Part shown: positions 32,839 through 41,438 of the stretch, piece after piece | Layout of the letters: every line of letters starts with the position of its first letter | Numbering within the stretch: the stretch's first letter is position 1 | From: CAXBYZ01 sp963980215 | Lineage (GTDB): Bacteria > Patescibacteriota > Microgenomatia > UBA1400 > CG1-02-47-37 | Reading direction: 5' to 3' | Length of the DNA stretch: 64,000 nt | NCBI GenBank assembly: GCA_963980215.1 | Contig: CAXBYZ010000002.1 | Location: 1 to 64,000, forward strand | Program-made: the position numbers and the translations under genes | The notes under the pieces: model-generated | What the model was told of the DNA's origin: nothing | What the model saw: only the letters and a program-made list of their open reading frames with translations | Databases searched by the model: none

Positions 32839-33309
32839 ATGAAACGACTGCTCGTCTTACTAAGCTTCTTGACTCTAACTTCCCCCGTTTTTGCTTCCGG
32901 TTTTCAGCTTAAAAACATTGGTGGTTTAGATACAAAAGGCATGGCTTACACCGAATGGTGGTACTCCACCGAAAACCCTTCCCTGTCTGGTATTACTTCA
33001 GTTGGTGACTCAGTCTCTGTCACTATCGACGGCACTGCTAGCTCTGCAACTGTAGATGCTTCCGGAAACTGGAGTTACAACCCTACTACTCTCACCGCCG
33101 GCGACCACACTGTTTCTATTACCGGCGGCGCTGGCTCCACTTCATTTACTCTTCATGTTGGCTCAAGTATTCCCAGCAATGTCTCTGCACCCACCGACTC
33201 TGACATGCCCGTAGCTGGAATCATTGACAACACCATCGGACTCTGGCTCATTGGTGGCTTGCTTCTAGTCACTGGCATCTTCGTCATTCCCAACAAAATC
33301 AACTCTTAA
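32839..33309 (+). CDS. secreted Ig-like protein with sortase-like C-terminal anchor
   Basis: 156 residues. Signal peptide MKRLLVLLSFLTLTSPVFAS. A single bacterial Ig-like domain at about 50-115 (SVSVTIDGTASSATVDASGNW, LTAGDHTVSIT). A linker leads to MPVAG, a hydrophobic helix (IGLWLIGGLLLVTGIFVI) and a short polar/basic end. That C-terminal layout is like an LPxTG sorting signal with an altered pentapeptide. I see no sortase gene in the window. The 3' end overlaps the convergent glycosyltransferase by 4 bp. Confidence 0.7.
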   Translation: MKRLLVLLSFLTLTSPVFASGFQLKNIGGLDTKGMAYTEWWYSTENPSLSGITSVGDSVSVTIDGTASSATVDASGNWSYNPTTLTAGDHTVSITGGAGSTSFTLHVGSSIPSNVSAPTDSDMPVAGIIDNTIGLWLIGGLLLVTGIFVIPNKINS

Positions 33310-34361
33310 ACCAACTCCTCAAACATCTCCTCATAATTTTTAGCTATCCTCTCCCAACCAAACCTCTCCAACCACCTCTCTCTTTCCCGCCTCTGTGTAA
33401 CAAAGGTCCGACCTTTGTTACAAGCCTGCTCCAATTTTTTTGAGTACTCCTCACCCCAAACATCTTTCACATAAATTCCAAACTCTCCCAACAACTCCCG
33501 ACGAAGCTCATCATCAGTCACTACCATTGGTAATCCACTTGCCAAGGCTTCCAAATTCACAATCCCAAACTCCTCTGTACTCTCTGATACCATCGTAAAT
33601 ACGTCACACGCTCTATACACCTGATCCAAATCTTTGTACTCCACTTTCATTCTCAAAAACCTCTTACCTAATAATCGTTTCCCCAACTTCTCCATCTCAT
33701 CACTCCCACCAACCAGCAACAAACTAGCTTCCTTAACTTTGACCATCGCTTTTATCGTCGCCTCCACTCGCTTATACCTATCCGGCCCAGCCACACACAA
33801 AACTACTGCCTTAGTCTCGCGACGAAGCTTTTCCAGAGATTCACTTTTCAACCTCTTTCCCTCCGGACTAAATCTTTTCAAATCCACTCCATGAGGAGCA
33901 ATCTCAATCTTTACTCCCTTACTATATTTTCTAGCCCACTTAGCGTTTCGCTTGGTTGAAGCCACAAACACATCCGGTCGCATCAATAAGTTCCAGCGAT
34001 CACACCAACCCAAACCAGCCAATCCCGGAATTACCAACTTTATCCCCGTTAACCAACTATACAATCGGCAAAGCAAACTCTGCCAACCCCCATTCACCGG
34101 AATTAAAAAATCTACCTCACCAACTTTTTTCAACGCTTTCACCGTAAACCAAAAAATCTTCAAGTGATAATAATCCAGCATCAACATTCTCCAACTATTC
34201 CCTTTAGTCATCTTTTCCCAATCTACTTTCATTCCCAAACTCTCTGCACTTATCACCTGAACTTCATGTCTCTTTTTCCATTCTTGCTCCAACTCCCTCA
34301 CCACCGTTTCCACTCCTCGGCTAATCTGTCCGCTAGTAAAACTTAAAACCGCTATCTTCAT
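33306..34361 (-). CDS. GT4-type glycosyltransferase
   Basis: 351 residues, GT-B fold. The N-terminal domain starts MKIAVLSFTSGQISRGVETV. The C-terminal domain has CVAGPDRYKRVEATIKAM and the donor-site pattern ACDVFTMVSESTEEFGIVNLEALASGLPMVVT (E-x7-E type), as in family 4. A palindrome (33396-33422) near the C-terminus is read as CNKGRTFVT. Its start overlaps the stop of the upstream GT2 gene (ATGA). Confidence 0.9.
   Translation of the reverse strand: MKIAVLSFTSGQISRGVETVVRELEQEWKKRHEVQVISAESLGMKVDWEKMTKGNSWRMLMLDYYHLKIFWFTVKALKKVGEVDFLIPVNGGWQSLLCRLYSWLTGIKLVIPGLAGLGWCDRWNLLMRPDVFVASTKRNAKWARKYSKGVKIEIAPHGVDLKRFSPEGKRLKSESLEKLRRETKAVVLCVAGPDRYKRVEATIKAMVKVKEASLLLVGGSDEMEKLGKRLLGKRFLRMKVEYKDLDQVYRACDVFTMVSESTEEFGIVNLEALASGLPMVVTDDELRRELLGEFGIYVKDVWGEEYSKKLEQACNKGRTFVTQRRERERWLERFGWERIAKNYEEMFEELV
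33396..33422. repeat. GTAACAAAGGTC palindrome in GT4 gene
   Basis: 13-nt arms TGTAACAAAGGTC/GACCTTTGTTACA and a 1-nt centre. Compared with the transposase copies, A-T has become T-A on both arms, keeping the pairing. Translated CNKGRTFVT. Confidence 0.92.
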
Positions 34362-35353
34362 ATCCTATAGTTAGTCAAGGTTCGTAACCTTGAGTAAATA
34401 ACTGCCTTTGAATATATAAATACCATACTAACACACACCAGCGGATGCCAGAACCAAGCAATATCTGGCTTAGATATATATCCAAAAAAAGACTCCAGTA
34501 TCGGCCCAATAAAAGTTATAGAGTAAATACAATATCCAATTACTTTAATCACATCCTTAAAATCTCGCACCCAAACAAAACGCCGAATCTTCCTTTGCTC
34601 CAAGTAAAGCTTGGTCATGTACTTATAACGCTTCCTTAGTGACTTTAAAAAGCTCTCACCAGTGTCGTGAACAATCGTATTTTTCACCACTCCAAACTTA
34701 TCTTCTCCCATACTAACCAAGTCCCAAAACACATCTATATGCGAAAAATTCTTCTCACTTACCTTCGCTTTCATTAGCTTCTCCCGCCACACCAAAACTC
34801 CGTTATCTCCCAAAGTTGGCATGCTATCTTTACTAAACTTCACTCTCCACCAACTTCCTTTATCCTCCACTCTGCCCGCCAACCTCCATTTCTCACTCCC
34901 CCAACTTTGACGGTCAGCTCGACCCATAAACTTGGCCACCGGATCGTTAGCTCCCATCAAGGCATAGTAGCGATTCAAGCTAGTGTCGGTTTTTCTCACT
35001 TCATACCGCCAGGGATAAACTGCCACTAACTTAGGCTCACTTTCAAGCACCTTAACCATCTTTGATAGCCAATCTTTAGTTGGCAGTACATTATCACTAG
35101 CTATCAATAAAATCAGCTCGCCCTTTGCCTGCCTTAAACCAGTTGCTTTAGCAGATTCGGGATTACCAGTCTTCTCGCTCACCACTTTACAACCATACTT
35201 CTTCAACACTTCCACCGTCCCATCATCAGATCCACCATCGGCCACTATTATCTCTACCTCACCCACATAATCTTGCTCCCTCACAATCTTCAAACAGGCC
35301 TCAACCGTTCTAATACTATTAAACGTCGGCATCACCACACTAATAGATCTCAT
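34358..35353 (-). CDS. GT2 glycosyltransferase
   Basis: 331 residues from MRSISVVMPTFNSIRTVEACL. GT-A motifs are VEIIVADGGSDDGTVEVL and GELILLIASDNVLPTKDW. Hydrophobic segments near the C-terminus (VIGYCIYSITFIGPIL, WHPLVCVSMVFIYS) suggest membrane attachment. Its last residues (SRLRTLTNYRI) come from the palindrome at 34375-34393. ATG 35353 is chosen because TATACT (35367-35362) ends 8 nt before it; an in-frame ATG at 35377 would overlap the divergent gene. Confidence 0.87.
   Translation of the reverse strand: MRSISVVMPTFNSIRTVEACLKIVREQDYVGEVEIIVADGGSDDGTVEVLKKYGCKVVSEKTGNPESAKATGLRQAKGELILLIASDNVLPTKDWLSKMVKVLESEPKLVAVYPWRYEVRKTDTSLNRYYALMGANDPVAKFMGRADRQSWGSEKWRLAGRVEDKGSWWRVKFSKDSMPTLGDNGVLVWREKLMKAKVSEKNFSHIDVFWDLVSMGEDKFGVVKNTIVHDTGESFLKSLRKRYKYMTKLYLEQRKIRRFVWVRDFKDVIKVIGYCIYSITFIGPILESFFGYISKPDIAWFWHPLVCVSMVFIYSKAVIYSRLRTLTNYRI
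34364..34395. repeat. 32-bp repeat with GGTTCGTAACC palindrome at a GT 3' end
   Basis: Contains TCAAGGTT-CGT-AACCTTGA (34375-34393). The 32 bp match 38668-38699 with one mismatch. Here it provides the C-terminus of one glycosyltransferase and the region just upstream of the next. Confidence 0.9.
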
Positions 35354-35360
35354 ATCTACA

Positions 35361-35370
35361 TAGTATACTA
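35361..35370. promoter_or_regulatory. palindromic shared leaderless promoter TAGTATACTA
   Basis: A perfect 10-bp palindrome containing TATACT on both strands (35364-35369 and 35367-35362). The ATGs are 7 nt (35377, +) and 8 nt (35353, -) away. Confidence 0.7.
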
Positions 35371-35376
35371 TTCCCA

Positions 35377-36585
35377 ATGATCTTCAAATCCACCCTTATC
35401 ATCTTTGCTACCAACACTATTGCTCACTTTTTAAACTACCTCTACCATTTTATTGCCGGTAGATTTTTATCCCCCGACCAATTTGGCTTGCTGGAAAGCT
35501 TTGTAGCTTTAAATTATCTCCTAGCCGTCGTCATCTCCGCTTTCTCTCTCTCAATCATCCACCAACTAAGCCTCACCAAAAAATCTCATCAACCAACTCT
35601 CATCAACCAACTCCAAACCTTCAGCCTCAAGCTCACTTTGGTTGTTTGGTCAATCACTCTCCTGTTTTTCCCTCTCTTAAAACGCTTGCTTCACTTTAAT
35701 AACCCCTACCTCCTCTTCCTCTTCTCTCTCCAAATCCTCTTTAGTTTTACTCCCACCCTCTACCTCTCGTTTCTCCAAGCCAAACTAAAATTTACCAAAT
35801 ATAGCCTAGTTAACCTCCTCTCACCTCTAGTAAAAACTCTTTCAAGTCTCATTCTTTTTTTTCTAGGTTTCAAAGTCTCCGGCGCTCTCACCGGCCTCTT
35901 TCTAGCTAGTCTTATCCCTGCCATTTTTAGCTACCAACTGGTCAAACCCCACTTACCCAAGCATCAACAAAAACCTCCTCTTCCTCTCCCCCCATCTTTT
36001 TTTAAGTTCGGCCTGACCGCTTTTATTGTCAACCTCTCCCTCACTTCTCTCTACACTTCAGACGTCCTGCTGGTCCGATTTTTTATCTCTCACCAAAGTG
36101 GCCTCTACGCCGCTGCTTCCGTCCTCTCTAAGATCATCTTCTTTGTCTCCGCCTCGGTTCTCACCGTCACCTTCCCCGTCTTCACTCTTCAGACTAACAA
36201 TCTAAACAAGCTTAAAACCAGCTTTAAAAATGCCTTTTTCTTAATCTCCATTATTGCCTTTCTCGGAGTCATCGTCTACCAAACCTATCCTCATCTAGTC
36301 ATCAAATTATTCTCCAGCTCCGAATACACCCTAGCCACCACCCTCCTTCCCGGCTTCTCTCTCTTTATTTTTTTCTTCACTCTCTTTAATTTATCTACTC
36401 AGCTTCTCCTTATCTTAAATAAACGCTTGGCCATTCTAACCACTCTCATCCCCGCTATCTTTCAAGTCATCCTCATTTTTCTCTTTCACCAAAACCTATT
36501 CCAAGTCATCACTAACTCCATTATTACTACTCTTTTTGGTCTCACCCTCTCCTTGATTTTTATTCTCAAGTTGTTATATATTTAA
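35377..36585 (+). CDS. oligosaccharide flippase (Wzx/MVF-type)
   Basis: 402 residues with about 12 hydrophobic helices. The N-terminus (NTIAHFLNYLYHFIAGRFLSPDQFGLLESF) is the typical Wzx/RfbX start, and the central segment (VLLVRFFISHQSGLYAAASVLSKIIFF) matches the MATE/MVF superfamily pattern. It should move lipid-linked glycans across the membrane, upstream of the ligase-type step. It is divergent from the glycosyltransferase operon and shares its promoter. Confidence 0.88.
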   Translation: MIFKSTLIIFATNTIAHFLNYLYHFIAGRFLSPDQFGLLESFVALNYLLAVVISAFSLSIIHQLSLTKKSHQPTLINQLQTFSLKLTLVVWSITLLFFPLLKRLLHFNNPYLLFLFSLQILFSFTPTLYLSFLQAKLKFTKYSLVNLLSPLVKTLSSLILFFLGFKVSGALTGLFLASLIPAIFSYQLVKPHLPKHQQKPPLPLPPSFFKFGLTAFIVNLSLTSLYTSDVLLVRFFISHQSGLYAAASVLSKIIFFVSASVLTVTFPVFTLQTNNLNKLKTSFKNAFFLISIIAFLGVIVYQTYPHLVIKLFSSSEYTLATTLLPGFSLFIFFFTLFNLSTQLLLILNKRLAILTTLIPAIFQVILIFLFHQNLFQVITNSIITTLFGLTLSLIFILKLLYI

Positions 36586-36681
36586 TCAATACCCACCTTC
36601 ACTCAAGAACCATACCAAGCTCCCTCTACTTTAGAAAAAGTTCTAAAGCCCAGTCTTCTCGTTCCTCTTTTTCTTGGCACT

Positions 36682-37335
36682 TTGGTCCTCTATCTTATCT
36701 ACTTCTTTACCCCTTCAAGCATTACTGCCCTAATCCCCAATCCTTTCTCAAAAAAATCTACCATCACTGTTTTAGGCACCGGCACTGTCAAAGCCACTCC
36801 TGATACCGCCCAGTTTGCCATCACCGTGGCCGCCACCGGCAATGACTCTAATCAATCTTTAAGCAACGCCAAAACCAAGGTTAACTCTCTAATCGATTCT
36901 CTCAAAAATAAAGGCTTAACCGATTCAGACTTTCAAGTAGCCGCCTACAATGCCACTTCTACTCCTACAACTGATAAACTCATCTACGCAGCCGGCACTA
37001 CTATCTTAGTCACTTCCCCCGATCTCAATCTAGCTGAAGACTTGATCAACACCTCTCTTTCCGCCGGAGCTAGACTCAGTATCCCTCTTACCTACACCGT
37101 CAATTCCGTCGATAAAGTATCTTACGAGAAAAAAGCCCGAGACGAGGCTGTCAAAAACGCCAACCAAAAAGCCCAAAACATTGCCACCGCCTACCACAAA
37201 CAACTAGGTAAAATGATCGCTTACACCGAAAACCCCTCCACCCAAGGTAGTCTTTCCGACTCTTCCTCATCTTCCTCCCGCCCCGGCGAAATCGAAATTT
37301 CTCAAACAATTCAAGTAAGTTTTTACACTAAGTAA
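36682..37335 (+). CDS. SIMPL domain (DUF541) anchored protein
   Basis: 217 residues from TTG 36682. A transmembrane helix is followed by a SIMPL domain (STITVLGTGTVKATPDTAQFAITV, LIDSLKNKGLTDSDFQV, YEKKARDEAVKNANQKAQNIA) and a Ser-rich tail. The function of SIMPL proteins in envelopes is poorly known. Odd point: the frame stays open and looks coding back to 36586, just after the previous stop (EPYQAPSTLEKVLKPSLLVP then the rest of the helix), yet it has no ATG or GTG. Translation may begin at a rare start such as the ATA at 36589, or the TTG may be used with a truncated helix. Confidence 0.8.
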   Translation: MVLYLIYFFTPSSITALIPNPFSKKSTITVLGTGTVKATPDTAQFAITVAATGNDSNQSLSNAKTKVNSLIDSLKNKGLTDSDFQVAAYNATSTPTTDKLIYAAGTTILVTSPDLNLAEDLINTSLSAGARLSIPLTYTVNSVDKVSYEKKARDEAVKNANQKAQNIATAYHKQLGKMIAYTENPSTQGSLSDSSSSSSRPGEIEISQTIQVSFYTK

Positions 37336-38067
37336 CTAATTCCTACTTATCTCATCTTTTAATAAACTTAAAAGCTCCGGCCGAATTTGTTGAATGGTTT
37401 TATTCAGCACACTCACTGGTAATAATGGATTCAAGTCTTGGTTTAATACTTTATCGGTCACTCGCCTCTCCAGAAACTCAACCACTTTATCCAGGTACTT
37501 CACATAGCTCATCTTGGTAGAATTCTCAACTACAGCTTGATTCACTGGTAATCCATTCAAGAAAAAATACCATAGATCATAAAAATCTCTACCGGCTATT
37601 TTATTAGTTTTTTCAAATCTAGCTAAACTAGCCACCAACTTATTAGCCACCATAGTCCCTAATGTATGACCGGAACAGTACATATTAATTTCTTTCAAAT
37701 GAATTTTCTCATAAGTATTTTTTATACTCGGTTTGTCGTTAATCTCTAATTTAATCGTATTCCTCTCACCAGCCTTTGCTTCATACCTTAAAAAAAACTG
37801 CAAGTATTTTTTACTCTCATCTTTAATTTGAAAACCCAATTTATCAAATATCCGGTAGCAAGCCTGCCTCACCTGTTTCTTTTTACTTTTATCAGGCAGG
37901 TCAAAATCAAGATCAACAGAAAACCGATCCAACACTCCCCTCAAAGCCGCGTAGGTCCCTCCCTTAAACTGCAAACATAAACGCAAATCCTTATTGCAAA
38001 GTATCTCTCTTAGTAATCTCAACATCACCAATTTATGTTGAGCATCTTTTGGTTGTGGCAAAATCAT
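37336..38067 (-). CDS. AbiEii-type nucleotidyltransferase toxin
   Basis: 243 residues. LCLQFKGGTYAALRGVLDRFSVDLDFDL gives the GG...S.DLDFD signature of the nucleotidyltransferase fold, followed by IKLEINDKP and GTMVANKLVASLARFEKTNKIAGRDFYDLWYFF, the conserved helical region of AbiEii. The start overlaps the upstream AbiEi-like gene by 4 bp (ATGA). It makes a standard type IV pair. Target and activity are inferred from the family. Confidence 0.87.
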   Translation of the reverse strand: MILPQPKDAQHKLVMLRLLREILCNKDLRLCLQFKGGTYAALRGVLDRFSVDLDFDLPDKSKKKQVRQACYRIFDKLGFQIKDESKKYLQFFLRYEAKAGERNTIKLEINDKPSIKNTYEKIHLKEINMYCSGHTLGTMVANKLVASLARFEKTNKIAGRDFYDLWYFFLNGLPVNQAVVENSTKMSYVKYLDKVVEFLERRVTDKVLNQDLNPLLPVSVLNKTIQQIRPELLSLLKDEISRN

Positions 38068-38615
38068 AAATAACCTACCTCTCTCTGCATGGTTTTCAAT
38101 TTATCTTTTCTGATAACTAATTGGTTATCCACATAGTAATTAGGGTTAGCCCTCAACAAATCTGCCAAAGCCCGCTCCCCACTCGCCACACTAAAAGTCT
38201 TACCATCATTAATCCCCGCCCGGTTCATTAAAAATCTTGGATTTAAATACCTACACAAAAAACTATTCCCACCTAGCTCAAACTCTTTGGCTTTCTGACC
38301 GAATAAAGTTATTTTATTCACCTGTTGCTGGATTATTCCCTCTTTAACTAAAATCGTCTCACCACTAATGTAGCTATGAGGCCCACTGACTGCACAACCC
38401 AACTCAAGCAGATCAAGCTTATTTAGGGGCAAGACGCTATACATGCCTCGCTGAACCGGATAAAGAATCTTTCGTTTTATATATCTTTGAATCGTCATCC
38501 ACAAACTATTCTCATTCTCAATCTCCCACAACACTCCCAAATCCCCTGTTCTAAAGATTTTCTTCTCCTGCTCCAACAAAATCTTTTGATAGTTTGTATT
38601 TCTCTTATTATACAT
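38064..38615 (-). CDS. AbiEi-like antitoxin/regulator
   Basis: 183 residues. An N-terminal winged-helix-like part (FRTGDLGVLWEIENENSLWMTIQRYIKRKILYPVQRGMY) is followed by a domain with HSYISGETILVKEGI and ERALADLLRANPNY, the AbiEi_4 style pattern. It is coupled to the toxin gene downstream. AbiEi proteins silence their own promoter by binding inverted repeats; a matching repeat lies just upstream (38616-38641). Confidence 0.82.
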   Translation of the reverse strand: MYNKRNTNYQKILLEQEKKIFRTGDLGVLWEIENENSLWMTIQRYIKRKILYPVQRGMYSVLPLNKLDLLELGCAVSGPHSYISGETILVKEGIIQQQVNKITLFGQKAKEFELGGNSFLCRYLNPRFLMNRAGINDGKTFSVASGERALADLLRANPNYYVDNQLVIRKDKLKTMQREVGYL

Positions 38616-38641
38616 ATAAGTATATGATACGAAATACTTAT
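38616..38641. promoter_or_regulatory. inverted repeat, probable AbiEi operator
   Basis: Arms ATAAGTAT (38616-38623) and ATACTTAT (38634-38641) with a 10-nt spacer, directly before the start codon and overlapping TATACT on the minus strand. Confidence 0.6.
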
Positions 38642-38667
38642 CAAAATGTCAACCCACAACCTTCAAC

Positions 38668-38699
38668 CCTATAGTCAGTCAAGGTTCGTAACCTTGAGT
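38668..38699. repeat. 32-bp repeat with GGTTCGTAACC palindrome, intergenic
   Basis: One mismatch to 34364-34395. Followed by two further palindromes. Confidence 0.9.
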
Positions 38700-38708
38700 T
38701 CTTCCCCC

Positions 38709-38753
38709 TGACAGGGACTGTCCCTGTCAACCTACAAGGATCATCCTTGTAGG
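38709..38753. repeat. two adjacent palindromes
   Basis: TGACAGGGAC around T (38709-38729, 10-nt arms) and CCTACAAGGAT around C (38731-38753, 11-nt arms). They lie just downstream of the HExxH protein gene and could stop transcription, though no T-tract follows. Confidence 0.85.
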
Positions 38754-38760
38754 CTACAAT

Positions 38761-39258
38761 CTAAAAATCCCAAGCTGACGGATCTATTGCACGCTCAACA
38801 AAGTTTCCATTTCCATCAGGAACCAATATAGGTAGAAATTGATTATCTAGCTTTTTCACTGAATCCAAAGTTAATACTTGAATATCATTGGGAGTATCTG
38901 CAGTTCTAAAAGCCTGTAAAAATTCATTAACAGTCTCATCGTAATAACCCCTCATTAGCTCAGGACTTAATCCTACTCTCTCCAATGCCCTCATGTCATC
39001 AGTCATTGCTCCAATTTCTTCTAGGGCATCCGCCATTACTCTACCGCTATCAAAATTAGTAGCCTGTGCACCAAACTCTAAAATATTATCTGTAACTCCA
39101 CTCATCCCTCTTAGCAAATGATTTGTTTCATGATGAACTGTAGCCACTAAATCACTCGGAGCAAATAACTGACCATAATCCAATCCAATTGTTGCTTGGT
39201 TTAACCTCTGATTAGCACTTCCTGCAATATCCCCACTACTTGACCTCCTCTTTGCCAA
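38761..39258 (-). CDS. HExxH metallopeptidase-like segment of a frameshifted gene
   Basis: 165 residues, beginning at a TTG inside the preceding segment. DLVATVHHETNHLLRG contains HETNH, a zincin HExxH motif, with a downstream acidic region (LEFGAQATNF). It has no export signal of its own and overlaps the preceding frame by 58 bp. It is best read as the C-terminal domain of the protein that starts at 40779. A protease or toxin-like role is a guess. Confidence 0.55.
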   Translation of the reverse strand: MAKRRSSSGDIAGSANQRLNQATIGLDYGQLFAPSDLVATVHHETNHLLRGMSGVTDNILEFGAQATNFDSGRVMADALEEIGAMTDDMRALERVGLSPELMRGYYDETVNEFLQAFRTADTPNDIQVLTLDSVKKLDNQFLPILVPDGNGNFVERAIDPSAWDF

Positions 39259-39767
39259 GGCATTAGATATTCAACACTACCTCCAACCGCTTCAATTTCT
39301 CGAATGCGTGCAGAATTTTCAGCAGACAATGAAATAATTCCCTTAACGTCCTTAGTTACACTAACCACATCTCCAACAGAACCTAAGGCATGTAAAGTTG
39401 TCACCCCCGCAGACAATGCACAGTCAAGATAATTATCTTCTCCAATATCTGAACAAACATCCACTGTTCTAGACACATTCACACCCGCTTCAATAGTGGA
39501 CACCGCTGCATTTCCATACTGAAATAAAGTGGGAATCGTCGCTCCAACAGTTCCAAAATAATATGAAGCGCCCCCAGTTATAAGTCCGGCAGATGCCAAT
39601 CCTGCATCAACCAAAGACTGCTTACATGACTCTCTATCACTTGTACTAGATATATCTTCACATGCATTAACCGCTTCACGCACACTATAAATAGTATTAG
39701 CAGTATTTCCCAACATCATTAACTTTGCAGATCCTAAAGCTACCCCGCCATAAGCCACCCCCCCCAA
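39201..39767 (-). CDS. middle segment of the frameshifted HExxH protein
   Basis: 188 residues, Ala/Gly-rich with hydrophobic stretches (VAYGGVALGSAKLMML, LASAGLITGGASYYFG) resembling the pre-toxin regions of long secreted proteins, plus scattered cysteines. It lacks a signal peptide and overlaps the first segment by 71 bp. The join is at a run of eight G (39765-39758 on the minus strand). Reading across it would give a continuous AGVVGGVAYGGVAL. Confidence 0.5.
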   Translation of the reverse strand: MGGVAYGGVALGSAKLMMLGNTANTIYSVREAVNACEDISSTSDRESCKQSLVDAGLASAGLITGGASYYFGTVGATIPTLFQYGNAAVSTIEAGVNVSRTVDVCSDIGEDNYLDCALSAGVTTLHALGSVGDVVSVTKDVKGIISLSAENSARIREIEAVGGSVEYLMPWQRGGQVVGILQEVLIRG

Positions 39768-40779
39768 CCACTCCAGCAGTCACTGCCCCTCCAGCCACCG
39801 CATGTTGCCAATCCTCAAACCCTTGCTCACTACTCACTGCCGATTCCGGCAAGGGAATCGATCCATTACCCGCCAAACCTGTACCCTGATAACTCACTCC
39901 CAAATCTCCAGATATATCCAAACTACCACTCACATTATTATTCCACCAATTACTAACTCCGTCTAAAAATGTATTCGCAGCCAACTGGGTATTTCTCGCC
40001 TCTTCCGCTGCTTTTTGTTCCGCCAATAATCTCTGTTGAGCTACCGCCGCGGCTATCTCAGCCTGTGCGGTGGGATTGTTATCTGGACTTTGAGTGGTTG
40101 TGTATCTTGAAGTAGGTTTTTGATCTACCGCTTGGTTTTGAGCATAACCGGCCCATCTTTGAGCAGCTGCTTCGGCTACCCGATCCCGATTCTCTTCCTC
40201 TATCTGAACTCTATCGTCTTCTGATAAATAACCGGATTGGTTTAGTCTATTGGTTGCTGCTTGAGCTGCCGCCGCGGCCGCTTCGGCTTCGGCTTTTTTT
40301 GCCTCCGCCACTACTCCTCCGGTATCTACTGCTTCAGTCTTTGGAGTGGCCTTTGGGGTTGGCGTTGGATTTAACTCATTCTTTATCGAATCTTGAGCTT
40401 GTTGATCTAACATTCCCACCAACTCCTCCGAAACCGGACTTGTACTCGTAGTGGTCGAGGTGTTATTGGCTTCTCCATCTTCCGGATTTGCCCTCCTCTC
40501 CTCTCGTCTCTCTTTTAGAACTTGAGCAAAATCTTTTTCCACCTCTTCCTTACTCGCTTTTTTACCACTATTAGTTACTTGATCCCTTATCTTTTCTACT
40601 GTCTGATCATCAAAACCCGCCTTCTCCGCGATTCTAGCAAACCCCCGATTATCAAAACTTAAATTAGGATCAGTCACGTACTTAACTGTGGGAATCATCA
40701 AACCCACTAAGGCCACTAAAACCACTACCGGTAAAAAAGCAAATCCTCCCGATCTTCGACTGGGCAGTTGAGTATTCAT
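39697..40779 (-). CDS. N-terminal segment of a large anchored protein (frameshifted)
   Basis: 360 residues. A signal anchor (GFAFLPVVVLVALVGLMIP, related to the gene at 9532) is followed by a charged region (about 50-100), a Pro/Thr linker (TPTPKATPKTEA), long Ala/Glu/Gln coiled-coil segments (about 150-265) and the start of a Gly-rich domain. It changes frame at the G8 run and ends in an unrelated tail (RGSFRICKVNDVGKYC). The full product with the next two segments would be about 670 residues. Either assembly errors, a decayed gene or phase variation could explain this. The start overlaps the upstream AbiEii gene by 4 bp. Confidence 0.55.
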   Translation of the reverse strand: MNTQLPSRRSGGFAFLPVVVLVALVGLMIPTVKYVTDPNLSFDNRGFARIAEKAGFDDQTVEKIRDQVTNSGKKASKEEVEKDFAQVLKERREERRANPEDGEANNTSTTTSTSPVSEELVGMLDQQAQDSIKNELNPTPTPKATPKTEAVDTGGVVAEAKKAEAEAAAAAAQAATNRLNQSGYLSEDDRVQIEEENRDRVAEAAAQRWAGYAQNQAVDQKPTSRYTTTQSPDNNPTAQAEIAAAVAQQRLLAEQKAAEEARNTQLAANTFLDGVSNWWNNNVSGSLDISGDLGVSYQGTGLAGNGSIPLPESAVSSEQGFEDWQHAVAGGAVTAGVVGGGGLWRGSFRICKVNDVGKYC

Positions 40780-41438
40780 TCAATAATCTCCCCTTTAAGT
40801 TTACTCGCTTCCTGCTTAAAAAAATCTACCAATTTTTCCTTATCCAAACTCTTCATCAAAATCGGATCATCCAAAAACTCGCCTACTCGACTCAACTGAG
40901 TCCCTAGCTGCAAACTATCAACATGCCAGTCAAACTTAATCTTTGCTAACTTTCTCAAATCGTCTATTCGATTATCAAGTTTTTCTAATATAAAAAACAA
41001 ATCATAGTAATCTCTACCCCTTGGATTTTGACTAATTGTGAATAACTTATCCACTCCAATATCCAATAAACTGTTAACCTTTAATCCGCCTTTACTCAAA
41101 CCCGCCCCAATTCTTTTAAAGGGAAAATAAGTAAACTCTACTTTAAGAAAATCTTCTTTACCAAACCTCAACAAAAAAATATTCCGATTAAAACTAATCT
41201 GCAGATCTATTGTCTTATAGCCAATTTTTTCCTTATTTTGCTTCAGCCAAGCACTAATCATTGAGGGCTCAAATTCATCTTCACAAAAAAAATCCAAATC
41301 CTCTGAAAATCTATGTTTTAAGTAATACAAAGACAATGCCGTTCCACCAGTAAAGTAAAACTGATCAGCTAATTTAGAATCTGCTAGTAGTTTTAAAAAC
41401 TTTTTTTGTCTTTTAACTACCTTTAATTGCTTGACCAT
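40776..41438 (-). CDS. AbiEii-type nucleotidyltransferase
   Basis: 220 residues. QFYFTGGTALSLYYLKHRFSEDLDFFCED has the GG and S.DLDFF signature, followed by FLKVEFTYFPF and the helical LLDIGVDKLFTISQNPRGRDYYDLFFIL. It is paired with a 68-residue gene upstream (overlap 16 bp). This third AbiEii-like gene differs from the 37336 one in partner type and resembles the 9772 pair. Confidence 0.85.
   Translation of the reverse strand: MVKQLKVVKRQKKFLKLLADSKLADQFYFTGGTALSLYYLKHRFSEDLDFFCEDEFEPSMISAWLKQNKEKIGYKTIDLQISFNRNIFLLRFGKEDFLKVEFTYFPFKRIGAGLSKGGLKVNSLLDIGVDKLFTISQNPRGRDYYDLFFILEKLDNRIDDLRKLAKIKFDWHVDSLQLGTQLSRVGEFLDDPILMKSLDKEKLVDFFKQEASKLKGEIIE

Noticed and set aside
38709..38753. Intrinsic terminator
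   Set aside because: Two good hairpins but no T-tract on either strand. Their form matches the dispersed palindrome family, so they are listed as repeats.
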